Shown: positions 22,130 to 33,829 of the stretch, piece after piece
How positions within the stretch are numbered: position 1 is the stretch's first letter
Layout: every line of letters starts with the position of its first letter
DNA from: Sipunculus nudus
Taxonomy: Eukaryota > Annelida > Sipuncula > Golfingiida > Sipunculidae
Assembly (NCBI GenBank): GCA_026874595.1
Contig: CM049307.1
Span: forward strand, 63,916,870 to 63,980,869
Direction: 5' to 3'
Length of the DNA stretch: 64,000 bases
The notes under the pieces: generated by a model
The model's input: only the letters and a program-made list of their open reading frames with translations
What the model was told of the DNA's origin: nothing
Database searches by the model: none
Translations under genes and position numbers: made by a program

Positions 22130-23752
22130 TGCATATTCATTGTTTGCAGAGGGTACATGTAAAGACATAATCCTCCGATATATCTTCAGGTTCATTTGCA
22201 CAAATATTATGCCACCATATATCACACATTGAACATGTTATCATATTTCCATAAAAATAGTCAGGATATTTGCATGCACAGTGTAATTCTATCCCATGGT
22301 GCACATGTTTAACCTTGACAGGACGTTTTTGCTGAATTTTTGAAAACGGTGTGAATTTTTTTTGCTCTAAATGGGTTCTCATATTAATCATATAACCAGT
22401 AAAATTTTATCATTTAACCAACTGTTCAGCCTCTTGTTGGAAAATTCAACCGCATTTGCGATCGCATATACCCCACAGTCTGAGTTATTATTCTGTAACA
22501 TGGCATTCACTACCGGAACGTAATTAAGATTGCTCCAAGTTGTAGATTCGGCAAAGCTGTATTTCTGTTGAAGAAGTAAGACTCTTTGCATGCAGCACCA
22601 CCCAAACAATCTATTACAAACAGACCCCTTTCATCCGGTCGGACCGATATAAGCCAATGTGAATGTCCAGTGAAATGTATTTGTACACACGGGCCTTTTC
22701 GAGAACCTATATTTTTAAAACCTGTTTCAGGCACGAACCATTTGTTTTGTTCATCACTGAGGCAAGGTGTTAGTGTAGTATCTTGGAATCCGATGATTTC
22801 TGGATATTGTTTTTGTAAAATTATTTGCGCAGCACGGATATGCTTATCAGAAAGCCAAGAATCGTTTTCTATTTCTCTTTTGTTTTGAACTGTTAGTCCG
22901 AATTCATGCAGCCAATACCTGTCGGCAATTTATTCTGTTTTAGCGAGAGTCAATTTCTTATTATTTGTTTTTGTAGGTGTTATCTTCGGGGATTACTTTA
23001 CGAATATCGCTTATCGGGCGATTACATTCGTTAGAGGTCACACAATTTACCTTGGTTATTTTATTTGTGGTCTGTTTTGGGGTAGAGGATGCACTAATTT
23101 CAAAAGGTTGTGTATCGATAATGCTTTTGGGCATCCCTACTGGACTACAATTAGGAGTTGGAAGCGAGTATGAACTGTCGTCTTTATTTTTTAAATCAAG
23201 TCTAATTCTCACTCGTTTCTGTTCTGAATTTTTCAAAATTGATTTCGGTGATTTTTTAACTGTAACTTTATTTAATGGTGTTTTATCTGGGGTAGCTTGT
23301 GTCTTAACTTTATCAACAGTACTCTGTTTTTTGTTTCGAAATGGGAACTGGGCCATCTATAGCTTGGGAGATTGCAGAGTTCTATCTCTAAGCGAGGTTA
23401 TCATGGAAACATCGGTATCGGGAGCAGCTTCAAATTCGTACACGAAATCTGATTTTCTCAGCTGTTTTCTACCCGTTTTTCTAGCCACCCTTTTCTTACT
23501 ACGCCGAGACATTATTGAAACATTTAGTTTGCGTTTTTGATTGATTACATCCATACCTATAGATTTCCTGGCTGCAAGAATATGGTAGCAAATATTTGTT
23601 GCTGCGCATTGACATTTTTCTTTTGGGAACAGAGTTATCGCAAATTTATTGTCATTGTTTCCCTCCACAATGAAAGTACCAAATTTCGCAACTAATTCTA
23701 TTTTCCCTTTATTGATTATATCTTGTGCCCTTTCAGTTTGTGTCAGGATCAA
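22130..23752 (-). pseudogene. Decayed SWIM zinc finger / Ulp1-like (C48) protease / PHD finger gene of the MULE-like element
   Basis: Reading down the minus strand: a SWIM zinc finger CxCx5CxH ('KCQCAATNICYHILAARK', about 23590-23640); a basic linker (to ~22960); a C48 cysteine-protease domain with 'WLSDKHIRAAQIILQKQYP' (~22800-22860), catalytic His in 'HWLISV', Asp in 'VIDCLGG' and Cys in 'NNNSDCGVYAIANA'; then a PHD finger with C-x-C, C-x2-C, H-x2-C and C-x2-C ligands (22137-22270). SWIM domains bind DNA or protein in Mutator transposases, and PHD fingers read histone tails. It is dead: adjacent stops near 22955-22960 and frame shifts near 22925, 22530-22590 and 22400. No transposase catalytic domain precedes it. 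Confidence 0.8.
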
Positions 23753-24169
23753 AGGATAATAGGATTACAGTACTTCAGATAGCTACAAGGGATTAATTTC
23801 CCTGCTGAGGTCTATTGGTCATCGCTGTCTGTACATAAACAATATTACTCCATAAATGAATTCGTTTGCCTTCAATGGTGCGCAACAGAAAAATAAATGA
23901 GTTTAATTAGTTTATTATTAAATAGTCAAATTGGCCATGTCTCTGGATGAGCCACACCGTTAATGAGGTTTGCCCATAATAACTGTGTACACAGTATGAC
24001 ACACCAGCACCTGCCTGAATGCCCAGGCGTGCTGGGAAGAGAATCCATAATTTTGTAATCAATTTACTTTGATGGGGGGATCCTCGCGCTGCCCTTTTTA
24101 TATAATTATGTTTCAAATCCGTTAAATTCTGGTCTTAGTGCCGAATAAATAAACCACAATTTTGACATA
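23753..24169. other. Spacer upstream of the SWIM/protease/PHD remnant
   Basis: No transposase motif seen in the frame expected to precede the SWIM domain. A 69-codon minus-strand frame (23907-24116) matches nothing I recognise. Confidence 0.4.
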
Positions 24170-27100
24170 GTTTTTAGGGAACCTGTGAGCTTATGCGATG
24201 GTGTGGCGTCGTCCGTCATCTGTACGTTAACCCATACTATCTTGAAAACACCACGAGGTGGCATCACGAAATTTTATTTAAAAAATTAGTCATCTAAAAA
24301 ACTATATCGGATTTTGCTTATTTTTTGACTAACTGCATTTTCTTAGATTTTATAGGGAAAAAGCAAAAAAAAAGCTTTAAAAATCTTCTTCTCCGAAACT
24401 GTTCAGCCAAATTGTCCAATATTTCACATAAATGATTCCTGGAATAATCTTTCTCAAGTTTGTTCGAATGGTTTAAGTTCGGTGATATTTGGCCGAGTTA
24501 CAGGAAGTTGAACTTAGTCATCTGTCCATAAAGCATACTAAAATTACAATCTCCGAAACGGCTGGAGCTATCATCAACAAATTTTATGCCAATGTTGTTA
24601 ACATGAGACATATCTGAAATTGAGGTATTGGTGGCGCCACCTGCACCAACCTATTTTGTATGGGGGTCATCAGTGCCCGTATCATACTGACAGCTACAAA
24701 AAACTTCTTCTCTGAAACCATATGGCCAAATAGTTTAATATCGCACAGAAATGATCCTAGGGTAGTGCTTTCTGCAATTTGTTCAAATGGTCTAAGTTCA
24801 GTGACTTTTGGCTGAGTTGTTGGAAGCTGAATTTAGTCATATGCTGTAACAGCCCATTTTAGCTCAGTGGCTACAAAGATCTTCTCCTCAAAAACCACTG
24901 GGCCAAATTCTTAAATCTCACACATTAATTATCCTTAGATATTGATAATTCAAGTTTGTTCAAATGGTTTTGGTTCAGTGATTTTTGGCTGAGTTATGGG
25001 AAGCTTAACTTAGCCATTTTGCTGTATTTTCCCATATGAGTTATAAACCTGTAAAAATTTATTTGACTGACCCTACTGAGGCCAATTTGTTTAATATTTT
25101 ACATGAATAATCCCCTGAATAATTCTTATAATAATTGTCTTTTATGGTTCCAAAGAATGAATTTTGGCTGAATTATAAAGGTTCAATTGAGTCATTTTAC
25201 CATATATGTTAGCTGTGTGAAGCAGATACACAGATACATCTAGATACATCTAGACTGGCACCAGTTTATCAGCATTTATTACATCATGCCTCTAGACATT
25301 TAGATTTCAGGTTATCTATGGTTAATATTGACAAGAATGTTTTTTAAAAGCTTTTAAAAAATGTAGATTTATGATTTTTAGATATTCCTCATGCCAGGCA
25401 ATGTTTACAATCACAGCTATACAGCTCTCTGTATAAAGACGGCTGTACATGGATTATAAATAATTGGTATCCATAGTCAAATTAATTCAAGATTTTGCCA
25501 TCAGTGAGATGTAGCTGTATCACAATTTTGCATTCAATATGCACCTGTATTAATTTTTAGTGAACCTGTGAACTAATGCGATGGTGTGGCGGCGTTTGTC
25601 TTCTGTACATTAACCCATACTATTTTGAAAATGATTGGAGCTAGCATCATGAAATTTAATGCAAAAAATTAGCCATCTGAAAATTTTCTTAAATTTATAG
25701 AGAAAAAGCTAAAAAAATCTTCTCCTCCGAAACACTCAAGCCAAATTGTTCAATATTTCACAGAGATAATCTTTTATACCATCTCCCTCAATTTTGTTCA
25801 GGAAGTTGAACTTAGTCATCTGTCCAAAAAAGCATACTAAAATGACAGTCTCAGAAACAGCCAGAGCTATCATCACCAAATTTTTTGCCAGTGTTGGTCA
25901 CATGAGTCATATATGAAATTCAGGTATTGGTGGCGCCACCTGAATTGACCTATTTTTGTACAGGGGTCATTGGTCAACTGTACATTAATCCATAATTTCT
26001 CAGGAATAGCAGGAGCTACCATTCCCAGATTTTATGCAATAATCTGTCACATATCAAATTTTGTCGGATTCAGCTTATTTTTTTGCTATCTGCATTTACA
26101 TTTTATAAGGAAAAAACTGACAATATTTTAAAAGTTGTCTGCTTGTAGACGGTCCAGCCAAAATGTTAAATATTTTACATAAATGATCCCAGAGGCAAGC
26201 CCTCTGAAGTTTGTTCAAATAGTTTGCATTTGATGAATTTTAGTGGAGTTGCACAAATTTGAAAAGTCATTCGGCCAAGTAAGCATACTGACATAGTACT
26301 CTCAGAAATGACAGAAGCTAGCATTACCAGGTATTGTGCAAATGTTGGTCACATGACTCATATTTGAAGTTGTAGATTTAGTGGTGCCACCTACATTGAC
26401 CTGTTTTTTATGGGCAAAAAACCTCATAATTTTAGCCTCTTTCAGCTTAATGATGAAACTGTCAAGTTGAATTGTTCAGTTTTTCAAAAGAATTATCCTA
26501 GGACATGGTACTTTTAATCATATCAGAATATACGGAGTTTGTTGATTTTTGGTTGAGTTGTGAAAAGCTTAAGTAGGTCTTATGGCCATTATTATGTGTT
26601 TTTCAAACTGAGGACTGCAATAGTGTTCTTCTACAAAATTATTATTTCAATTATATCTTCTGTAACATTGCACAAAAATTATTCTTAGGTGGCCTTTGTT
26701 CAAGTTTACTAGAATGATTTTTGGCAGAACTATTGGACCTTTAACAATGAAAGTACTGCATCTTTTATTATTCTAGATATTTTGATAAAAAGTTTATGAA
26801 TATGTCGGCTTGAAAAAAGAAATTTTAACCAAAGTCTTTCAGTATGTGTAAACAGATATACCAACAGGCCAAGATTGAATCTGTATCTTTAAATAGGTTG
26901 AGAAACTGCCAACTGTTTCAGATTTGGGAACAGATCAAGAGTTCATTCAGTGGAGCCAGATATAGGTCAAGAGTTCAATCAGTGCAGCCAAGCACATGGC
27001 ATGTGATCACCTCATGGGTGACATGTGAACACCTCAAGGGCACCATGTGATCACTTCATGGGTGTCAAGCCCCTCAGGGGAGGGCCCCTGCATGAGCTTA

Positions 27101-27872
27101 TGCAATGGTGTGGCTACTATTTCAGATTTGGCAACAGGCTTGAGGTCAGTCTGGATCTATTTATAGCTTTGGCAGACTGCCAACTGTATCAGATTAGGCA
27201 ACAGGTCAAGAGTTCACTCAGTGCAGCCAGGTATGGGTCAGGAGTTTACTCAGTGCAGTAGCTGCATTCTATTTATAGCTTTGGCAGACTGCCAACTGTG
27301 TCAGATTATGCAACAGGTCAAGAGTTCACTCAGTGCAGCCAGGTACAGGTCAAAAGTTCACTCAGTCTAGCCAGGTGCAGGTCATGAGTTCACTCAGTGC
27401 AGTAGTCTGAGCAAGCAATTTGTCACAGTTCACTCGGGGCAACAGCCTTTCTCATCTAAGCCTGGTCAGCCCCATGCATTAGACTCAAGGTAAGTTTGAT
27501 GTATTGGCCTAATATTTTGACCTGTCTATGTGTCTTTGATGGCTTTCTCACTCACAAGACAGGTGTCGCCACCTACCATGACTTTTGCACACGTTTTTCT
27601 CAGGAGGAGTTTGATATATCAGTCTGAAATTGGGCGTATGTATATATCTCTGATAGCTTCTTTGTATACAAGACTGGTGGTGCCAGCTACAATCTTTTTA
27701 GTGTTGTGTGCACCTATGCCAGAATTTCAGCAGTGATGTTTGTGTAATTGTTTCTTATTCAAAATGTTTAGTACTTGCATATTTCATATACATGAAAAGT
27801 AATGGTCCAGCATTTAAGCATTATACCTGGTGTATTTCGCAATGCACAGGTTCGCATTAGGCCTGTAGGCCT
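24170..27872 (+). mobile_element. Helentron-like element (GAACCTGTGAGC family), nested in the MULE-like element
   Basis: Starts GGGAACCTGTGAGCTTATGC and ends CACAGGTTCGC then ATTAGGCCTGTAGGCCTTGTT. The GAACCTGTG start and CACAGGTTC end are inverted, and the end has a small palindrome (AGGCCT-GT-AGGCCT) just before TTGTT. A second start-like sequence at 25558 shows duplication or nesting. The interior is degenerate tandem modules with GGTGGYGCCACC palindromes. No coding capacity. Short terminal inverted repeats, a subterminal hairpin, tandem internal repeats and no TSD fit non-autonomous Helentrons (HINE type). Confidence 0.55.
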
Positions 27873-28029
27873 TGTTATATGTTTTATAATTTCGATATTT
27901 CAATATTAAGTAAACCACATATTTGACATACTATTTTATATGTTCTATAATTTCGATATTTCCATATTTAATGCATGTACCCTTTATACCATTAAAAATT
28001 AAGGATATATTTTCACATATTTGTATTGG

Positions 28030-30333
28030 CTAAAACGAAGTTTTGCGGATACTATGTTTTTGACCGGGTTCCGCCGCCGCCGCCGCGGCGTTTGTTTCCA
28101 GAAAACTCCTCTAAGACTACTGGACAGATTTTTCCGAAACTTACACAAATTATCGGGTCACATGTGAACTGGTGCCTAACCAAGTGACCTTGGCCTCTGA
28201 CTTTTCGTCTCTGCCCAGCGTCTGTTTGTCGTCTCTTTCCACACATAAACCCATAAATCTCGGGAACCGTTTGACCGATCCGGAAAAATTTTTTACACAA
28301 ATGTAGCCCTGGGATAGCTTTATAACATACACAACAAAAGGTGGCACCACCTGCAACCATGTTTGCACAGTGTCCATCTGTTCATCTGCCTGGGGTTAAA
28401 ATCACTCATATCTCTGCAGTGGTTTGACTAATTCACCTAAAATTCGGCATGCTTATACATCCTAGATAGCTTTCTTGATTTTATGACAGGTGGCGCCACC
28501 TACATTCACGTTAACACACTACACATAAACCCATATATCTCGGGAACCGTTTGACCGATCCGGAAAAAAAATTTTACACAAATGTAGCCCTGGGATAGCT
28601 TTATAACATACACCACAAAAGGTGGCGCCACTTGCAACCATGTTTGCACAGTGTCCATTTGTTCATCTGCCTGGGGTTAAAATCACTCATATCTCTGCAG
28701 TGGTTTGACTAATTCACCTAAAAATCGGCATGCATATACATCCTAGATAGCTTTCTTGATTTTATGACAGGTGGCACCGCCTACATTCACGTTAACGCTC
28801 CACATATAAACCCACATATCTTGGGAACCGTTTCACCAATCCGGAAAAAAATTTTACACAAATGTAGCCCTGGGATAGCTTTATAACATACACAACAAAA
28901 GGTGGCACTACATGCAACCATGTTTGCACAGTGTCCATCTGTTCATCTGCCTGGGGGTAAAATCACTCATATCTCTGCAGTGGTTTGAATAATTCACCTA
29001 AAATTCGGCATGTGTAAACATCCTAGATAGCTTTCTCGATTTTATGACAGGTGGCGCCACCTACATTCACATTAACGCTCCACACATAAACCCATATATC
29101 TCGGGAACCGTTTGACCGATCCGGAAAAAAAATTTACACAAATGTAGCCCTGGGATAGCTTTATAACATACACAACAAAAGGTGGCGCCACCTGCAACCA
29201 TGTTTGCACAGTGTCCATTTGTTCATCTGCCTGGGGTTAAAATCACTCATATCTCTGCAGTGGTTTGACTAATTCACCTAAAAATCGGCATGCATATACA
29301 TCCTAGAGAGCTTTCTTGATGTTATGACAGGTGGTGCCACCTACATTCACGTTAACGCTCCGCATATAAACCCATATATCTTGGGAACCGTTTGACCAAT
29401 CCGGAAAAAATTTTTACACAAATGTAGCCCTGGGATAGCTTTATAACATACACAACAAAAGGTTGCGCCACCTGCAACCATGTTTGCACAGTGTCCATTT
29501 GTTCATCTGCCTGGGGTTAAAATCACTCATATCTCTGCAGTGGTTTGACTAATTCACCTAAAATTCGGCATGCGTGTACATCCTAGATAGCTTTCTTGAT
29601 TTTATGACAGGTGGCGCCACCTACGTTCACGTTAACGCTCCACACATAAACCCATATATCTCGGGTACTGTTAGACCGATCCGGAAAAATTTTTTACACA
29701 AATGTAGCCCTGGGATAGCTTTATAACATACACAAAAATGGTGGCGCCATCTGCAGCCATTTTTGCACAGCGTCCATCTGTTTGTCTGCCTGTGGTTAAA
29801 ATCACTCATATCTCTGCAGTGGTTTGACCAAATTACCTGAAATTCAGCATGCTTATACATCCCGCATAGGTTTCTTGATTTTATGACAGGTGGCGCCACC
29901 TACATTCACGTTCACGCTGTAGACATCCATGCTTATATCTCCAGACTCATTCAACCAATCAGGAAAATTTTTTTACACAAATGTAGCCCTTGGATAGCTT
30001 TATAACATACACAAAAATGGTGGCGCCACCTGCAGCCATTTTTGCACAGCGTCCATCTGTTTGTCTGCTGTGGGATAAAATCACTCATATCTCTGCAGTG
30101 GTTTGACTTTTCCACATGAAATTTTGCTTGTGTATATATCTTGGATAGTTTCTCATTCAAATAACAGGTGGTGCCACCTACAATCATGTTTATGTGGCAG
30201 AGATCCATTCTAATATTTAACACATGTAACTCTATATCCCCTTGCCACTCAATCCATGCCTCACTTCACCCGTCCTTCTCTGATTTTGGCGGATACACGT
30301 AGTCGCTTGTCGACTACCCTTATTCTAGTTATA
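28030..30333 (+). mobile_element. Helentron-like element with a 7-copy ~280-bp tandem array
   Basis: After a GC-rich head (CCGCCGCCGCCGCCGCGGCG, near 28070) come about seven ~280-bp units, each opening CACATAAACCCATATATCTC (about 28238, 28522, 28800, 29080, 29360, 29640 and a diverged one at 29920). Each unit has two palindromes of the type GGTGGCGCCACC about 140 bp apart. The right end has a GTAGTCG-5 nt-CGACTAC hairpin (30298-30317) followed by CCTTATTCTAGTT. It lies inside the MULE-like element. Confidence 0.6.
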
Positions 30334-30490
30334 ATATAAAATTTATACATAAAGAAAATATTCTGTATGATATGCAAGAAAATATAATTAGTTATAAAAA
30401 TATTACAAACATTCTAGAGTTTTCGGAAATAGAAAATTGGTAAAGAGAATATATGATTAGTGTATTAAACAGTTATTTAAACAATATACA

Positions 30491-30859
30491 TATTTTAGTG
30501 ACAGTTCCAATCAATTAGACTCGTAAACGATATCACATATCAGAGCGGGGAATTAAGACAGGTATGTGGCAGCATCTGTTGTGGCGAGTGGGAATCAGTG
30601 GGAAGCACTCATTGGCGGATCTTCGGGCAAGATGGCGATCTCTGGACAATCTCCGGGTCATCTCCGGGTGAAGTTTCCGTGGATAACTGAATAAATACTT
30701 TGTGCACTTGCAAATTAAGTATCATATTCGATGCGGATGTCATTTAGAAGTGTCAAGGGTAAAGTTTAATACGAATTGCTGTCTTATTATTTAAGATATC
30801 GCGATCTCCGGGTTTTATTTTGATCTCTGGCCGGAGATCTCTGGGTTTTAGATACACCC
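30491..30859 (-). repeat. Right terminal inverted repeat of the MULE-like element
   Basis: Reverse complement of the left TIR, with the repeated motif appearing as ATCTCCGG. Several copies have point changes here (ATCTCTGG), so this side is a little more decayed. Confidence 0.85.
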
Positions 30860-30868
30860 AACTTAAAG
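30860..30868. repeat. Right target-site duplication AACTTAAAG of the MULE-like element
   Basis: Exact direct copy of 21269-21277, immediately after the terminal GATACACCC. Confidence 0.85.
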
Positions 30869-31314
30869 GGACATAATCAGGAGCAATATAATTCCTATTC
30901 TATTCTACACTATTAGTTCAGTTTTGCTTTATACAAAAGTTTCCCAGCAAAACCATTCCAGCACAGTCTCATGTGTGTGACTATTTACCGTCCGGGACGT
31001 CCGACACCATCCGGGTCTCCCTGCATACCGTTCGGGACATAGCGGTACCACCTGGGTCACTAAGACACCGTCCCAGACACCAGAATAAGCTTAAAAGTAT
31101 TACTTAAATGCACACAGACCTTCAGGGACCGACCGGGCCTCCAGTATACTGTCCTGGTCAACAAAACCAGCCCTAAAACAGACCTAGATGTTGCGCACGA
31201 ATGCACAATAACAAAATATACTACATTGCAAAACATTCAAAGATCATGTGATTATATTCCAGAGCTAGTGATTATTATATTTTAATATGAATATATCAGT
31301 TTAACGCCATGTTA

Positions 31315-31420
31315 ATGATTATATTATTATTATTAATATTATTAATCTATTAACATTATTATTATTATTAATCTGTTAATATTATTATTATTATTATTAT
31401 CATTATTATTATTATTGTTA
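31315..31420. repeat. (ATT)n-rich microsatellite
   Basis: Interrupted TTA/ATT trinucleotides within the TIR transposon. Confidence 0.8.
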
Positions 31421-31531
31421 ATCATATGCATGCTGAATATAATTCTTCCGCCCAGTATAACGTACGGGACAACAAAAACCAGCCCCGAACAGGCCTGAGA
31501 TCAAACATGCGCAATAGCCAATTTAAATATA

Positions 31532-32748
31532 CAGTGGAACCCCGCCTTGCGACCACCCCACAATTGCGACCACCCCACAATTACAACCATTTTGCTTGGT
31601 CCTGAATTTTTTTTAGTTTATTTATGTTTAAAAATGACTCAAAATTACGACCACCCCTGAATTCAGAATTACGACCAGATTTCCTGGCCCCCAGCGCTAA
31701 TGCGACCCCTCTAATGCGACCACCATCGAGAAGTACTGAAACAACATTTGTCACGAGTCAATGGCTGCGTCTTGTCACAGGCGCCTTAACGAAAGATCAA
31801 AGCGGGTAACAAGGTTTCTTAACCCGAGTGTTAATCTGGTCCCGCATATCTTCCCGACTTGGTGTCTTCGCTGAGACTCGTTGAGGTGTAGGTTATAGAT
31901 CAAAGAGGGTAACCATCGGCCTGATTACTTAATGAGCCGGTCTGACCTGGGGTCAGATGCTAATTGCCCCTCAGTGATCACCTGTATTACAGCTACCCTA
32001 AGTGTTGGGTTGCGGGCTTAATATTTCAACTCATCACATATTGTTCGATCCTCATTGGTTAAATTAACGACCTAGTTAATCTTAAATGTGTTCATACGTT
32101 ACTGTCACTGGGTATTGAGCAGTCAGTTAAATGTATAAATAAAGCTTGCATGGGGGGGAAATCCCTCACATTAACTTGCCTTTTCTGATAGATCGTTGTC
32201 AGTTTATTTCTCTACTGGTTAAGTTTGCATTTAAATTGCTTGCTGTTAGGACTCTGAAAGAGCTCTCCTTGAAGGATAAAGTGGCGTTAATCAAGGCGGC
32301 AACATCACGCGCAGTCAGCACCAAATGGCTCAGCAGTTTAGCGTCAGGAAAACTCAAGTGCACGCAATATATACTCAAGGGTAAGGCTAAATATATGACA
32401 ATCACGTATTATGTTCAATATGCATTCAGTAGGTTGTAATCGTATTGCCTTAGTGTTATAATTTGTTAATCATCAGTCACTACGTATGTGTACATGTATA
32501 TTCATTTTATCATGAATGAATATGTTCAGCTACACACACACACAAAAACATTCATAATAAGGGTCCTCCGCTAAGTAAAATATTTTGTTATAATTCACAT
32601 TAAAGATATGCAATAGATAAACTCTGATACACATTAAATATCAGCGTGTTATATGCGACCATGGTAAGAGTTTCACAAATATGACCACCCCCAAATTACG
32701 ACCACTTTGCTCAGTCCCCAGGGTGGTCATAATTGTGGGGTTCCACTG
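31532..32748 (+). mobile_element. pogo/Tigger-like Tc1-mariner element, TA target site
   Basis: Ends CAGTGGAACCCC...GGGGTTCCACTG, flanked by TA on both sides (31530-31531 and 32749-32750). This is the classic end of the pogo/Tigger group. Both ends also carry 'CACAATT-GACCACCC' subrepeats. At 1.2 kb it is too short for a full transposase. The frame around 32200-32410 includes 'LKELSLKDKVALIKAA' and 'GKLKCTQYILKGKAKYM', which resemble the N-terminal helix-turn-helix (CENP-B/Psq type) of pogo transposases. The catalytic domain is absent. Confidence 0.8.
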
Positions 32749-33182
32749 TACTACATATTATAATATTAACACTCAAAAGATATTACGATTATATTTTTGA
32801 TAAGAATAAAATTGTTTGGTAGGCCTATATTGCCATGGTAATGATCATGTTAATATTATTATAGGCCTAATTAGTAATCATATGTATTCAGAATGTGATT
32901 ATACCCGCCAATATATCGTCCGGGGCAACAGAAATAGCCCTGAAAAATTCTCACCCAGTCGAGGAAGAAAATCGGGGAAAACTTACCCTTTGATCACTAA
33001 CCAACTGCCACTAATTGCTTCACCGAAACCCTGCACGCCTGTCAGTGTGACATAATTAATTAGCCAAGTGGTGTGATCAGTAGTTGTTATACAATGCGTT
33101 GAACCTTTACCGTCTTCCCTGTTTGACGGCTGTAGTCTTTGTTGCTGTCACTGATACCTACATGTGCTTATTGTTGTAATCA

Positions 33183-33430
33183 TATCATGTCATTAATTAT
33201 ATTTGCAATACATAATACTATGAGCAATACGCACATCAATAAAGGCTTAATCCTCATGGTTAACATAGGCGACCCTCATAGGTATATTTTATTATATTCC
33301 ATGTTGTAGTAATCATAACGTGTCATTAATTATTTGCTATACATAATACTATCAGCAATACGCACATCAATAAAGGCCTCATCCTCATGGTAAAAAAATG
33401 CGACCCTCATAGATATATTTAATTATATTC
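33183..33430. repeat. Tandem duplication, two ~120-bp copies
   Basis: Both copies contain 'ACGCACATCAATAAAGGC', 'ATCCTCATGGT' and 'GCGACCCTCATAG'. They lie near the right end of the TIR transposon and differ by scattered changes. Confidence 0.75.
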
Positions 33431-33829
33431 AATATCGATGATTTTACTTATTTTTAGAGAGAGAGAGAGAGATAAATTCAATCTATCATTAATATATTGT
33501 ATGTAGTTGTTTGCACAATTGTGGGTGCGCATGGAAATTATAAATATAAGGTATCTTAATTTTATCTCTCTTTAAACAGATAGAATCGAAATTAAAAATA
33601 ACAAAAATCACTGTACAGTCGCCAATTAAAGCAATATTTCTTGGGATCTGGACAATAAAATTGTGTACTTAACATCAATAAGTGTCTGTATTCATTTAAG
33701 TAATATTTTTAATCTAGTTCTGGTGTCCAGGGCGGTACAGCTGAGTCCCGGACAGTATTCAGGGAGTCCTGGACAGTGTCGGACGGTTCTGGACGTCCCG
33801 GACGGTAAATAGTCACACCGCAGTCTCAT

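Larger units (their letters stand above)
21278..30859. mobile_element. Mutator-like (MULE) DNA transposon, 9.6 kb, with long TIRs and a 9-bp TSD
   Basis: The left end GGGTGTATCTAAAACCCAGA is mirrored exactly at the right end (30840-30859). AACTTAAAG lies directly outside both ends (21269-21277 and 30860-30868), a 9-bp target-site duplication. The inverted repeats run ~368 bp (21278-21645 and 30491-30859). A 9-bp duplication, long TIRs and an internal SWIM zinc-finger gene together fit Mutator-like elements, some of which carry Ulp1-type proteases. No DDE transposase domain was found; the space where it might have been holds nested Helentron-like repeats (24170-30333). Confidence 0.8.
30973..33820. 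mobile_element. TIR transposon with 9-bp TSD, interrupted by a pogo-like element
   Basis: The left end GTGTGTGACTATTTACCG and the right end (reverse complement CGGTGTGACTATTTACCG) continue alike for ~110 bp with repeated ACCGTCCGGGAC-type motifs. CAGTCTCAT flanks both sides (30964-30972 and 33821-33829). Without the nested element it would be ~1.6 kb. Inside are diverged direct repeats (around 31141, 31451 and 32904) with 'CAGTATA..GT(A/C)C(G/T)GG' starts, and an (ATT)n tract. No coding content. The 9-bp duplication again suggests a Mutator-like, non-autonomous element. Confidence 0.75.

Noticed and set aside
22977-23540. 187-codon plus-strand open frame
   Set aside because: It is the antisense of the SWIM-protein linker region and has no recognisable domain.
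23907-24116. N-terminal exon of the SWIM/protease/PHD gene
   Set aside because: The 69-codon frame has no MULE, DDE or zinc-finger motif and lies in a spacer.
28200-30230. CRISPR-like array
   Set aside because: The repeats are ~280 bp, contiguous and without unique spacers, in a eukaryotic genome; they are tandem repeats inside a transposable element.
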